Of a stretch of 25,911 bases of DNA, positions 9,128-17,873 are shown in pieces (the first letter of the stretch is position 1; every line of letters starts with the position of its first letter). A model generated the notes under the pieces. It saw nothing but the letters and a program-made list of their open reading frames with translations, did not search any database and was not told where the DNA came from. The stretch is from Rhodospirillaceae bacterium (GTDB lineage Bacteria > Pseudomonadota > Alphaproteobacteria > DSM-16000 > Inquilinaceae): assembly GCA_020425485.1 (NCBI GenBank), contig JAGQRL010000242.1, forward strand, positions 1 to 25,911. Reading direction: 5' to 3'. The translations under genes and the position numbers were made by a program.

Positions 9128-9598
9128 TGCGCCGGCCGCCACAACCCTAGCCTATCAATTTGAAACAAAATTCTATCGTGAGTATGGTTGGCCGCGCCGC
9201 ATCAAGGTCAAATCGTAGTTCCGATCCCTATGGTGCCCGCACCGGCCGCAGCCGAAAGATCTCCCGATCGGGCGGGGCCCGATGGTGCCCCGAAGCACTG
9301 GTATTGGCCGGATGCCGCAGCAGGTCTGGCGGCGTCGCCGCGGCAGCCCCCGCGGGTCGGCTGTGGAGATCTTCTGACTTTCACGACAATTTTATTGAGA
9401 ATTTTCATGATGGAGGAATCCCAGGCAGCCAATAATAGTCCAAACTATTGGGTAGTTTAAAACCGCTGATTTTTCTTCATTCATTTTGCGCCGCATCGTT
9501 TTGTTGCGAATCTAGTCAGAAGACCACCGCATCAACGATTGATTAATTAAATCCCGATAACGATGCCAGTGGGTGGAATGGGGGAGCCACACGTCATC
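9128..9598. other. Intergenic region upstream of the chemosensory operon
   Basis: About 470 bases with no convincing gene; two overlapping open frames in different phases (9160-9435, 9188-9460) look like chance. A possible sigma-70-like promoter TTGAAA (9160-9165), 17 bases, TATGGT (9183-9188) is visible near the left end. The right half (9370-9562) is AT-rich with an inverted repeat at 9434-9449. Promoter and regulatory sites for the chemosensory operon must lie here, but none can be assigned firmly. Confidence 0.6.
9434..9449. repeat. Short inverted repeat upstream of cheW
   Basis: AATAGT (9434-9439), CCAA, ACTATT (9444-9449) is a perfect 6-bp inverted repeat. It lies inside the outer pair CCAATA (9429-9434) and TATTGG (9446-9451), in an AT-rich stretch ~115-150 bases before cheW. 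It could be an operator or a small hairpin; no regulator can be named. Confidence 0.3.
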
Positions 9599-10063
9599 AT
9601 GACTTTGCCAAGGAGCGTGCTTACCTTCCAGCGCTGCGGCTACCGGTTCGGTCTTCCGGTCTCGGTGGTGGAACATGTGGTTGCACGGCCCAGCGCCAGC
9701 GCCTTGCCGGGCGCACCCTCCTGCGTTGTCGGTGCCGTCAACCTGCACGGCGAGGCCGTGGCGGTGGTCGACCCCGCCGAAACCTTCGGCCGCACCGATC
9801 CGGCACCGCGCATCGAGCAGCGGCTGATCATTGCCCTGACCCCGAAGCGCCGGCTGGCCCTGGTGGCCGACAAGGTCGAGGGCGTGATCGACGCGCGCGC
9901 GGCCCGCGCCACCGAAGCCACCGCCCTGGCGCCGGGGATCGAGCGCTGGCAGGGGCTGATCGGCGACGCCGAAGGGCTGATCTACGTCTACGACGCCGAA
10001 GGTCTGCTCAATCCCGCCGAAGAGATGGCGCTGGCCGAACTGCTCGGGCAGGCCGCTGCATGA
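9599..10063 (+). CDS. cheW: CheW-type coupling protein (first of two)
   Basis: A 154-residue single CheW domain (an SH3-like fold) that couples the MCP receptor to the CheA kinase at the cytoplasmic face of the array. Seen: SVLTFQRCGYRFGLPVSVVEHVV at the N-terminus, the central VGAVNLHGEAVAVVDPAETFG (the GxxNLrGxxvPVvDl motif of CheW), and LALVADKVEGVID. ATG 9599 gives the usual CheW start and has a GGGGAG at 9581-9586; ATG 9563, with no visible ribosome site, would add 12 residues. It opens a tightly overlapping operon: its stop codon overlaps the ATG of cheR (ATGA, 10060-10063). It shares the array with a longer CheW two genes downstream. Confidence 0.92.
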   Translation: MTLPRSVLTFQRCGYRFGLPVSVVEHVVARPSASALPGAPSCVVGAVNLHGEAVAVVDPAETFGRTDPAPRIEQRLIIALTPKRRLALVADKVEGVIDARAARATEATALAPGIERWQGLIGDAEGLIYVYDAEGLLNPAEEMALAELLGQAAA

Positions 10064-11544
10064 CCGACGCCGACGACACCGCATTGAAGGCATTGCTGGC
10101 GGATCGCCTCGGCTTCCGCGTGGCCGATCTCGACCGGGAGGCGGTGCATGGGGCCTTGCAGGCCGCGGTGAAGGCGCATCGCGCCGGAGGTGCCGAAGCG
10201 ACGCTGGCCCACCTTGCCGTGCGCGACCTGGACGACCCGGTGTGGCAGGTGCTGATCGATCGCTTCGTGGTGCGCGAAACCAGCTTTCTCAGGGATCGCG
10301 ACTGGTGCGATTCCCTGGCCGCACAGGCGCTGGTCGCCCTGGTGAAGGCACGGCGGGCAAGCGGCCGGCTGCGCCTGCGCCTGTGGAGTGCCGGCTGTTC
10401 CACCGGGGAGGAGTGCTACACCCTCGCCTATCTGGTGGACCTGCTGCTGCCGGACCGTGCCGCCTGGGATATCCGCATCATCGGCAGCGATGTCTGCCGC
10501 TCGGCCCTGCGCACGGCGGCTGCCGGCATCTACCGGGCGTGGTCGCTGCGCACGCTGGGCGAGGCGGAGCGGGCAGACCTGTTCGAGCGGGTCGATGCCC
10601 GCCACTTCCGGGTGCGCAAGCACCTGCGCGACCTGGTGGAGTTCCGCCGGGAAAACCTGGCCGACCTGAAGCCGGCCCAGCCCGGTCCGGAGACCGAGCG
10701 CTTCGACCTGATCGTCTGCCGCAACGTGATGATCTACTTCGAACGCGAGCGCCAGGACCGGCTGGCAAAGACGCTGATTTCGCGCCTGATGGCCGATGGC
10801 TGGCTGGCCGTCGGCCCGGCGGAAGCCAGTGCCGATCGCTTCGCCCCGCTGGCCCGCGTGTCCACGCCCTGTGCCATCTTCTTCCGCGCCCGGCCGGACG
10901 GCATCCACGTGGAGCCGGCAGCGGACCACTCCGCAGCGCTGGCCGAGCGGCTTGACGCAACGAGGCCGGCCACGCCCGCACCTGCCCCGATCGCCCAGCC
11001 TGCACCGGCCGCGCAGCCGATCGCCTGGCCGAAGCCGGCACCACAGCCGCACCCGCACATGAACGGTCGGCCAGCGCCGCGCCCGGCGGCCGATCCAAGC
11101 ACCCCCGGCGAGCACCGCATCAGCCTGGTGAACGCCCGCCAACTGGCCGACCGCGGCCAGCTTGCGGAGGCGCGCCAGCGCTGCCACGCGGTGCTGGAAG
11201 AAGACAGCCTCTGCCACGACGCCCATGTGCTGCTGGCGATGATCGCGCTGGAGGCGGACGAAACCGACGAGGCGCTGGCCGCCGCCCGGCGCGCCGCCTA
11301 TGTCCGCGCCGATTCTCCCATGGCGCACCTGCTCGAAGGCATGGCGCTGCTGCGCCTGCGCCAGCACCGCCAGGCCCACCGCTGCCTGGACCGGGCGATG
11401 CGGCTGGTGGAGCTGAACACGGACCCCGACCTGGCGGAGATGACCGCCGAGCTGGGCATCGACGCGCTGCTGGATGTGGCGCGCGCCCACATGGCCAAGA
11501 CCGACCCGGCCACGCAAAGGAGGTCCGATGCTCGCAGACAGTGA
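10060..11544 (+). CDS. cheR: CheR methyltransferase with C-terminal TPR-like region
   Basis: A 494-residue protein. The N-terminal ~285 residues are a CheR chemoreceptor methyltransferase, which methylates receptor glutamates with S-adenosylmethionine. Seen: the RFVVRETSFLRD substrate/SAM region, the SAM-binding SAGCSTGEECYTLAYLV (~110-126), and FDLIVCRNVMIYFE. After it come a proline/alanine-rich linker (~300-350) and a helical TPR-like region (~350-480), with repeated LADRGQLAEARQRCHAVLEED and AHLLEGMALLRLRQHRQAHRCL patterns. CheR-TPR fusions are known from chemosensory systems with functions other than flagellar control. The MCP encoded downstream has no C-terminal NWETF-type tether, so the TPR part may provide docking instead (inference). 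It overlaps both neighbouring cheW genes. Confidence 0.94.
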   Translation: MTDADDTALKALLADRLGFRVADLDREAVHGALQAAVKAHRAGGAEATLAHLAVRDLDDPVWQVLIDRFVVRETSFLRDRDWCDSLAAQALVALVKARRASGRLRLRLWSAGCSTGEECYTLAYLVDLLLPDRAAWDIRIIGSDVCRSALRTAAAGIYRAWSLRTLGEAERADLFERVDARHFRVRKHLRDLVEFRRENLADLKPAQPGPETERFDLIVCRNVMIYFERERQDRLAKTLISRLMADGWLAVGPAEASADRFAPLARVSTPCAIFFRARPDGIHVEPAADHSAALAERLDATRPATPAPAPIAQPAPAAQPIAWPKPAPQPHPHMNGRPAPRPAADPSTPGEHRISLVNARQLADRGQLAEARQRCHAVLEEDSLCHDAHVLLAMIALEADETDEALAAARRAAYVRADSPMAHLLEGMALLRLRQHRQAHRCLDRAMRLVELNTDPDLAEMTAELGIDALLDVARAHMAKTDPATQRRSDARRQ

Positions 11545-12166
11545 CGCCCGGACCGGCACCGATTGGCAGACCGTCCACGAGCGCATCCAGCGGCTGCGCG
11601 AGCGCCTGGACGCATCGGGCGCGCCGACGCCCGAACAGATCGACGAAGTGCTCAGCCAGAGGGCGGCCGTGCTGGCGCAGCCGAAGGTGGAGCAGGTGGT
11701 GGTGGCCAAGAAGACGGCCGTCCGCTTCCGCTGCGGCCGCCAGTCCTGCGCCCTGCCGTCCGGCCAGATGATGGAGGCGATCGAGCTGCAGCGGCCCACC
11801 GTGCTGCCCGGCCTGCCGCACATCTATCTCGGCGTGGTCTACCACCGCGGACGCATCTATCCGGTGATCGATCCGGTGCCGGTGCTGGGGCTGGAGCCCA
11901 CCGGGGACCCGCCCGAACACGCCATCCTGATCGCGCTTGAGGAGGGCACGGCAGCCCTCGCGGTGGCGGCCATCGAGGGCCTGATGTCCTACGCCGCCGC
12001 CGACCTTGAACCGGTCGACATAACCGAAGCCCGGCACATGGCCATGCAGGGCATGCTGCCGGATTCGGTCCTGCTGCTCGATGCCGGACGGCTTCTGAGC
12101 GATGTGCGCCTGGTCGTCAACGAACTGCCGGTTCCGGCAATAGCATCAGACGGGGGAAACCTATGA
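11528..12166 (+). CDS. cheW: CheW-type coupling protein (second, with N-terminal extension)
   Basis: 212 residues. ATG 11528 is chosen because a perfect AAAGGAGGT (11516-11524) precedes it. Residues ~1-55 form a charged, probably helical extension (IQRLRERLDASG, PTPEQIDEVLSQRAAVL) absent from the first CheW. The CheW domain follows (~58-200), with VRFRCGRQSCALPSGQMMEAI, LPGLPHIYLGVVYHRGRIYPVIDPVPVLGL and ILIALEEGTAALAVAAIEGLM. It overlaps cheR by 17 bases and the MCP gene by 4 (ATGA). Two CheW proteins of different architecture in one operon suggest distinct array positions or partners (inference). Confidence 0.92.
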   Translation: MLADSDARTGTDWQTVHERIQRLRERLDASGAPTPEQIDEVLSQRAAVLAQPKVEQVVVAKKTAVRFRCGRQSCALPSGQMMEAIELQRPTVLPGLPHIYLGVVYHRGRIYPVIDPVPVLGLEPTGDPPEHAILIALEEGTAALAVAAIEGLMSYAAADLEPVDITEARHMAMQGMLPDSVLLLDAGRLLSDVRLVVNELPVPAIASDGGNL

Positions 12167-14292
12167 CGGTGAACCGCTTCCGCTTCAATTCCCTGCGCAC
12201 CATCGCGCTGGTCGGCGTGCTCGTCGCCGCCATTGTGCCGGTGGCGGTGCTGACGGTGACCTCGGCGCTCAGCGTCCGCAACATCATCATCGAAGACACC
12301 ACCAGCCAGTCGCAACGCGCGGCGGTGGCGCTCGCCGAGGACATTGCCGGGTTCCTCGACGACCAGGCCCAGATCGCCGCCTTCGTGGCCGACCGCATCG
12401 CCGGGCAGGAGACCCCCGACCGGGAGACGGTGACCCCGATCCTTGACGACCTCCGGGAGAACTATCCGCTGGCGGAAACCGTCTTCGTCACCAACCGCCT
12501 GGGCCGGATCATCGCGATCTCGTCCTCCGTCGTCGACGACTCCTCCATCGGCAACGACGTCACCGACCGCTCCTACTGGCAGGCGGCGACGAGCACCGGC
12601 CAGGTGGCGCTTCCCCAGCAACTCGTGATCGGCCGTAACTCCGGCAACCCCATTGCCATCGTTGCCGCTCCCATCACCGGTGCCTCGGGTACGCCCAACG
12701 GCATCGTCGTGATGACGACCAATGCCAACCGGATCTCCGCGATGGCCGATCGCTTTGCCGGCGACACGGCCAATCAGGTCGGCGTCGCCACCGCCACCGG
12801 GCTGGCCGTGGCCCACAACGACGACAGCGTGACGGCGGCGGAGACCGATTTTTCCAACACGCCGATCTGGAACTATCTGGCGGATGGCGGATCGGGCGTG
12901 ATCGACAACTACGACGACGTCAACGGCGTGCAGCGCTTTGCCGCCTTCGCCTCGGTGCCGAACGTCGACTGGCGCGTGTGGATCAGCCACACCCGTGCCG
13001 ATGTGCTGAGCCGCGTGTGGGCCACCTACCTGGAGTCCGGTTGGTTCGTTCTGCTGGCGGTGGCGTTCGCGGTGGTCGGCATCGTCCTGCTGGTGCGCCT
13101 GATCGTCGGCCCCATCGAGTCCATGCGCCAGGTGGTCTCCAAGATCGCCGCCGGCGACCTGCACCAGCGTGTCGACGAACGCGGTCCCGCCGAAGTGGCG
13201 GACCTGGCCCGCGCGGTCAATGCCATGGCCGGTGCCCAGATGCGGGCGCTGGACAACGAGCGGGAAGTCTCCGCCGGGCTGCAGCACGCCGTGAAGAAGT
13301 ACAGCAGCCTGGCCAGCCGGGTGGCCAGCGGCGATCTCAGCGCCCGTGCGGAGGTGGACGAGGACGGCGAACTCGGCGAACTGGGCCGCGGCCTCAACTC
13401 CATGGTGGCATCGCTGGAGCAGCTTGCCGAGGAAGTGCACGAGGCGTGCAACTCCATCGCCTCGGCGACCGGCGAGATCCTCGCGGCCACCAGCCAGCAG
13501 GTGTCCTCCGCGGCGGAGGAATCCAGTGCGGTGAAGGAAACCACCGCCACGGTGCACGACGTGCGCCAGAACGCCGAGGTGACCGCCCGCAAGACCCGCG
13601 TGGTGGCCGATCTGGCCAACCGCGCCAAGGAAACCTCCGAAGGCGGCCGCAGCTCCGTGGAGGAAAGCATCACCAGCGGCCAGATGGTGAAGCAGCACAT
13701 GGAATCGCTGGCCGAGCGCATCCTCGCCTTCTCCGAGCAGGCCCAGGCCATCGCCGACATCAACGACACGGTGGCCGACCTGGCCGAGCAGTCCAACCTG
13801 CTGGCGGTGAATGCGGGCATCGAGGCGGCCAAGGCCGGCGAGGCGGGACAGGGCTTCGGCGTGGTGGCCAACGAGGTGCGCGCCCTGGCGGAACGCTCGC
13901 GCGAAGCCACCGCCCATGTGCGGCGCATCGTCGGCGAGATCCAGAAGTCCTCGCAGGCCGCGGTGATCGCTGCGGAACAGGGGGTGAAGACCGCGGACTC
14001 CGGCAGCCAGACGGTGCAGCGCTCGGGCCTGGCGATCAACGCGCTCGCCAACAGCGTCACCGAAGCCTCGCAGGCCGCTCAGCAGATCATCGTGACCTCT
14101 GAGCAGCAGGAGATCGGCATGGATCAGATCGTCAAGGCCATGCAGAACATCGAGCAATCCTCCAGCCAGAGCGTCGCGGCGACCCGCCAGGTGGAACGGG
14201 CGGCCCAGGATCTGGACCGGCTCGCCAAGTCGCTCACCAACGTGGTCGGAACCATGAAGGTCGGCAACGGCGCGGCCAGGAGCGCCCGGTAG
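12163..14292 (+). CDS. Methyl-accepting chemotaxis receptor with Cache sensor and tandem HAMP
   Basis: 709 residues. Seen: TM1 (~13-35), a periplasmic sensor (~36-290) with YPLAETVFVTNRLGRIIAIS, DRSYWQAA and ITGASGTPNGIVVMTTN (dCache_1-like), and TM2 (~291-313). A HAMP domain (~313-365) is followed by a second HAMP-like unit (~378-428; ASGDLSARAEVDEDGELGEL). The signalling hairpin (~430-700) carries the conserved tip DLAEQSNLLAVNAGIEAAKAGE and GQGFGVVANEVRALAERS. It ends GAARSAR, with no CheR/CheB-binding pentapeptide. It is the only receptor in the operon and the presumed input of the CheA encoded 7 bases downstream. The sensor ligand is unknown; Cache domains often bind amino or organic acids. 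Confidence 0.94.
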   Translation: MTVNRFRFNSLRTIALVGVLVAAIVPVAVLTVTSALSVRNIIIEDTTSQSQRAAVALAEDIAGFLDDQAQIAAFVADRIAGQETPDRETVTPILDDLRENYPLAETVFVTNRLGRIIAISSSVVDDSSIGNDVTDRSYWQAATSTGQVALPQQLVIGRNSGNPIAIVAAPITGASGTPNGIVVMTTNANRISAMADRFAGDTANQVGVATATGLAVAHNDDSVTAAETDFSNTPIWNYLADGGSGVIDNYDDVNGVQRFAAFASVPNVDWRVWISHTRADVLSRVWATYLESGWFVLLAVAFAVVGIVLLVRLIVGPIESMRQVVSKIAAGDLHQRVDERGPAEVADLARAVNAMAGAQMRALDNEREVSAGLQHAVKKYSSLASRVASGDLSARAEVDEDGELGELGRGLNSMVASLEQLAEEVHEACNSIASATGEILAATSQQVSSAAEESSAVKETTATVHDVRQNAEVTARKTRVVADLANRAKETSEGGRSSVEESITSGQMVKQHMESLAERILAFSEQAQAIADINDTVADLAEQSNLLAVNAGIEAAKAGEAGQGFGVVANEVRALAERSREATAHVRRIVGEIQKSSQAAVIAAEQGVKTADSGSQTVQRSGLAINALANSVTEASQAAQQIIVTSEQQEIGMDQIVKAMQNIEQSSSQSVAATRQVERAAQDLDRLAKSLTNVVGTMKVGNGAARSAR

Positions 14293-14299
14293 TCCGCCC

Positions 14300-16729
14300 A
14301 TGAGAGACCGGTCGGAAGAACTCAGGAAGCGACTGCTGGAAGCCTTCAGCGAGGAGGCGGAAACCCACCTCCTCGCCATCAACGAAGAGCTTCAGGCGCT
14401 GCGGGAGGCGCAGCCCGGCAGCCATGAGTCGGTTCGCGAGGAAACCCTGTTCCGGGTGATGCACACCCTGAAGGGGGCCTCCCGGTCGGTCGGGCTCGAC
14501 GACGTCGAGCGCCACTGCCACGACTGCGAAGCGGTGCTGCGCGAGATCACCATGGGGCAGCGCCAGATGCTGCCCCAGACGATCAAGGACCTGCAGGACG
14601 CCGCCGACCGGATCGCCGATCTGATCGCCCGCTCCTCGCTGGTGCCGCCGCGGCCCGATCCGGCCCCGCCGATCCAGCCGGCCCAGCCAGCCATGCAGGT
14701 GCGGCGGCAGCCGGAAAGTCCGGCGAGGGCGGCCCCACCACCCGCAGGCCCGCCCGCGAGCCCGGCCGCCGTGGCACCCACGCCGCCCCGCCAGGATATG
14801 TCGCGCACGGCCCCGCCGACGCCACCCGGCGAAGCCGCCGCCACCGGGCGCGAAGAGCCGGCGGCCCGGACAGCACCGCCGACACCCCAGACCATTGCCG
14901 CCAAGCCCGCGGCCGCTGCGGCTACAAGTCCTGCCTTCGGTTCCTCATTAGGCTCCCCTGCCGGCCCCGCAAGCGGTGCTGCTCCGCGGGGGGAGGCCGG
15001 GGTGGCCGATGCCAAGCTGGCCAGCCTGCGGGTCCGCGTGTCCGACCTCGACCGGCTGACCATCCTGGCCGAAGACCTGATGCTGCCGCGGCTGGCCGGC
15101 CGCTCCCGCGCCGAAGCGATGGCCGCCGTCGCCGCCCAGCTCGATGTTGCGGTGGAAGCCGTCGCCCGCATCAGCCGCCGCAGCCGCAAAGGTGCCGGCG
15201 ACGACGGGCTCGGCGACATTGCCGCCACCCTCAGCCAGGTGCGCCGCACCGTGCGCGACCTCAAGCGCGGCATGCAGCGCGACTCCCGCGCCCTGGATGC
15301 CGCCGTCAACGGGATTCAGGAGGAAGTGCGCCACCTGCGGATGATGCCCGCGGCGACGGCGCTGGAAGCCTTCCCGCGGATGGTCCGCGACCTCGCCCGG
15401 CAGACCGGCAAGGAGGTCGAATGGCGGATCATCGGCGGCGACATGCTGATCGACCGCAAGGTGCTCGACCTGGTGAAGGATCCGCTGATCCACCTGGTGC
15501 GCAATGCCGTGGACCACGGCATCGAACTGCCGTCGGATCGCATGGCGGCGCACAAGCCCCGCGCCGGCCACGTGATGCTCACCTTCGCTCCCGGCGATGC
15601 CGGGCGCGTGGTGATCACCCTGGAGGACGATGGCCGCGGCTTTTCGCCGGGCGCACTGCGCGACGCTGCAGTGCGTTCCCGCGCCATGACGCAGCAGCAG
15701 GCCGAGGCGCTGGACGACACCGAGGTGCTGGAACTCGCCTTCCGGCCCGGCGTCAGCACCAGCCCGGTGATCACCGGCATTTCCGGGCACGGCCGCGGGC
15801 TCGCCATCGTCCAGGAGACGGTGGAGCGGATCGACGGCGAGCTGGCGCTGACCTCGATCCCCTCCCAGGGCATGAAGCTGACCATCGAGGTGCCGGTCTC
15901 CATCGCCACCTATCGCGGCCTCATGCTGCAGTCGGAAGGCCAGACCTTCCTGTTGCCCCAGGAAGCGGTGGAGCGGGTGATCCGCATCCCGCGCGACAGC
16001 CTGCCCGCAGCCCTGGCGCGGGGCATGTGGTCCCACAACGGGGAAAGCCATCCGCTGGGCAGCCTGGGGGCGCTGCTGGGCCTGCACCGCGGCGACCCGG
16101 ACGACGAGATCCGCCGCTACGTGCCGGCGGTGGTGCTGCACAGCGGCGATCGCCGCGCCATCTTCGTGGTCGACAAGGTGATGGGCGAAAGCGAGGCGGT
16201 GCTGAAGGACCTGCGGCCGCCCCTGGAGCGGGTGCGCAACGTGCTGTCCATGGGGCTGCTCGGCTCGGGCGTCCTGGTGCCGGTGCTGCGGCCCTCCGAT
16301 CTGGTGATTTCCGTCAAGGCGATCCCGACGGCCCAGCAGGCCGCGGTGGAAGCGGCCCGCATGCGCATTCCCAAGATCTTGGTGGTCGACGATTCGATCA
16401 CCACCCGGACCATGGAGCGCAACCTGTTCGAAGCGGCCGGCTACCAGGTGACCACGGCGGCCGACGGCATGGACGCCTGGGAAATGCTGAAGAGCCACAC
16501 CTTCGATCTGGTGGTTTCCGACATCGACATGCCGCGCATGGACGGCTTCGAGCTGACCACCCAGATCCGCGCCAGCGGTGGGCTGGCCGGCATGCCGGTG
16601 ATCCTGGTGACCGCGATGGAAAGCCGCGAGGACAAGGAGCGCGGCATCCGTGTGGGCGCCAACGCCTACGTCATGAAGTCCAAGTTCGACGACACGAACC
16701 TGATCGAGATTGTGCGCCGCCTGACCTGA
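14300..16729 (+). CDS. cheA: Hybrid chemosensory histidine kinase CheA-REC
   Basis: 809 residues. Domains: P1 HPt (~1-120) with phospho-acceptor H55 in HTLKGASRSVG; a long Pro/Ala-rich linker (~120-235) where classical CheA has a P2 domain; P3 dimerisation (~240-350, VRVSDLDRLTILAEDLM); P4 kinase (~350-540) with N box HLVRNAVDHGIE, G1 EDDGRGFS and G2 GHGRGLAIV; P5 CheW-like (~545-685); and a C-terminal receiver (~690-809) with KILVVDDSITTRTME, phospho-Asp D741 (VVSDIDMPRMDG), LVTAME and VMKSKFD. It autophosphorylates under receptor control. The fused receiver may act as a phosphate sink or relay, as described for R. centenum CheA3. It lies 7 bases after the MCP gene and 13 before cheB. Confidence 0.96.
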   Translation: MRDRSEELRKRLLEAFSEEAETHLLAINEELQALREAQPGSHESVREETLFRVMHTLKGASRSVGLDDVERHCHDCEAVLREITMGQRQMLPQTIKDLQDAADRIADLIARSSLVPPRPDPAPPIQPAQPAMQVRRQPESPARAAPPPAGPPASPAAVAPTPPRQDMSRTAPPTPPGEAAATGREEPAARTAPPTPQTIAAKPAAAAATSPAFGSSLGSPAGPASGAAPRGEAGVADAKLASLRVRVSDLDRLTILAEDLMLPRLAGRSRAEAMAAVAAQLDVAVEAVARISRRSRKGAGDDGLGDIAATLSQVRRTVRDLKRGMQRDSRALDAAVNGIQEEVRHLRMMPAATALEAFPRMVRDLARQTGKEVEWRIIGGDMLIDRKVLDLVKDPLIHLVRNAVDHGIELPSDRMAAHKPRAGHVMLTFAPGDAGRVVITLEDDGRGFSPGALRDAAVRSRAMTQQQAEALDDTEVLELAFRPGVSTSPVITGISGHGRGLAIVQETVERIDGELALTSIPSQGMKLTIEVPVSIATYRGLMLQSEGQTFLLPQEAVERVIRIPRDSLPAALARGMWSHNGESHPLGSLGALLGLHRGDPDDEIRRYVPAVVLHSGDRRAIFVVDKVMGESEAVLKDLRPPLERVRNVLSMGLLGSGVLVPVLRPSDLVISVKAIPTAQQAAVEAARMRIPKILVVDDSITTRTMERNLFEAAGYQVTTAADGMDAWEMLKSHTFDLVVSDIDMPRMDGFELTTQIRASGGLAGMPVILVTAMESREDKERGIRVGANAYVMKSKFDDTNLIEIVRRLT

Positions 16730-16742
16730 GGGAGCGACGGGT

Positions 16743-17873
16743 GTGATACGTGTGTTGGTGGTTGAAGACTCGGCGGTCCAGCGGGAGCTTCTGTGCGCCC
16801 GGCTGGAGGAGGCCGGCTCCTTCTCCATCCTCGGTCCGGCGCGGGACGGGGAGGAGGCGGTGGTGCTGGCCGAGCGGCTGCGCCCCGACGTGATCTTGAT
16901 GGATTGCCACATGCCGCGGCTCGACGGCATCGGCGCCACCCGCGAGATCATGGACCGCACCCCCACGCCCATCGTCATCGCCAGCGCCAGCCTGCTGCCC
17001 AACGAGACCGAGCTGTCGTTCCGGGCGCTCAGCGCGGGGGCCTTGGCGGCCCTCTACAAGCCCGTCGCCATCGACCATCCGCAGCACCGGCAGATGGTGG
17101 ACGAGCTGATCCGCACGCTGCGGGAAATGGCCGAGATCCGCGTGATGCGCCGGCCGCTGCAGATCGCCCCGGTGGTGCCGCAGGTGCCGTCGCGCGAGAT
17201 CAATTCGGTGCGGCTGGTCGCCTTCGGCGGGTCCACCGGCGCGCCCGGGCTGATCGGCAATCTGCTGGCGCGGCTGGCCGGGCTGCCGGCCCCCATCCTC
17301 ATCGTCCAGCACCTGTCCGAAGGCTTTGTGGCGGGGTTTGCCGAATGGCTTGCCCGCTACTCCCACATGCCGGTGGAAGTGGCGGTGGACCGCAAGGTGG
17401 TGGAGCCCGGCCATGTCTATGTGGCGCCGGACAGCTACCATCTCGGCATCACCTCGCTCGGGCGGATCGACCTGTCGGAAGCACCGCCGGAATCCGGGTT
17501 CAGGCCATCAGCCAGCTACCTGTTCCGCAGCGTCGCCTCCGCCTACGGCGCCAGCGCGCTGGGCCTCGTGCTCACCGGCATGGGACGCGACGGCGCGCAG
17601 GGCATGCTCGCCCTGCGCAATGCCGGCGGCGTCACCGTGGCCCAGGACGAGGCGAGCTGCGTGGTGCCCGGAATGCCCAACGAAGCGCGGCGGATCGGCG
17701 CGGTGCAGCACGTGCTGGCCCCGTCCGAGATCGCCGCTTACATCGCCCAATGCGTTGTACCTCCACCCCCATCGGTCAATGGCCAGGAGACACCCTGTGA
17801 CCCGCGAAGCCACCGTCTTGATCGCCGAGGACAGTCCGACGCAGGCGGCGCAGATCACCTTTCTGCTGACTGA
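16743..17873 (+). CDS. cheB: CheB receptor methylesterase/deamidase
   Basis: 376 residues, GTG start with GAGGGAG 8 bases upstream. The receiver domain (~1-125) has VLVVEDSAVQR, D54 in ILMDCHMPRLDG, and a Lys in LYKPV. The C-terminal methylesterase domain (~155-340) shows the complete triad S164 (FGGSTGAP), H190 (VQHLSEGF) and D283 (GMGRDGAQGM). It removes receptor methyl groups and is activated by phosphotransfer from CheA. Odd: the last ~25-30 residues (after SVNGQETP) have no CheB character and run 77 bases into the next gene. A GTGA stop/start overlap that would end cheB normally sits one base out of phase at 17797-17800. A small indel or homopolymer sequencing error near 17760-17770 is possible. 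Confidence 0.95.
   Translation: MIRVLVVEDSAVQRELLCARLEEAGSFSILGPARDGEEAVVLAERLRPDVILMDCHMPRLDGIGATREIMDRTPTPIVIASASLLPNETELSFRALSAGALAALYKPVAIDHPQHRQMVDELIRTLREMAEIRVMRRPLQIAPVVPQVPSREINSVRLVAFGGSTGAPGLIGNLLARLAGLPAPILIVQHLSEGFVAGFAEWLARYSHMPVEVAVDRKVVEPGHVYVAPDSYHLGITSLGRIDLSEAPPESGFRPSASYLFRSVASAYGASALGLVLTGMGRDGAQGMLALRNAGGVTVAQDEASCVVPGMPNEARRIGAVQHVLAPSEIAAYIAQCVVPPPPSVNGQETPCDPRSHRLDRRGQSDAGGADHLSAD
17785..17789 (+). promoter_or_regulatory. Ribosome binding site deciding the start of the hybrid kinase gene
   Basis: AGGAG ends 7 bases before GTG 17797. It favours this GTG over the in-frame ATG at 17779, which has no comparable site. Confidence 0.55.

Noticed and set aside
9160..9460. 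Two overlapping ~90-codon open frames before cheW
   Set aside because: They overlap in different phases, are rich in Arg/Ser/Pro/Ala with no motif, and the region shows a change in composition typical of non-coding DNA.
14660..15000. Pro/Ala-rich low-complexity stretch of cheA considered as a separate gene boundary or frameshift
   Set aside because: The frame is continuous and both flanking domains (P1, P3) are in the same frame; it is an interdomain linker.
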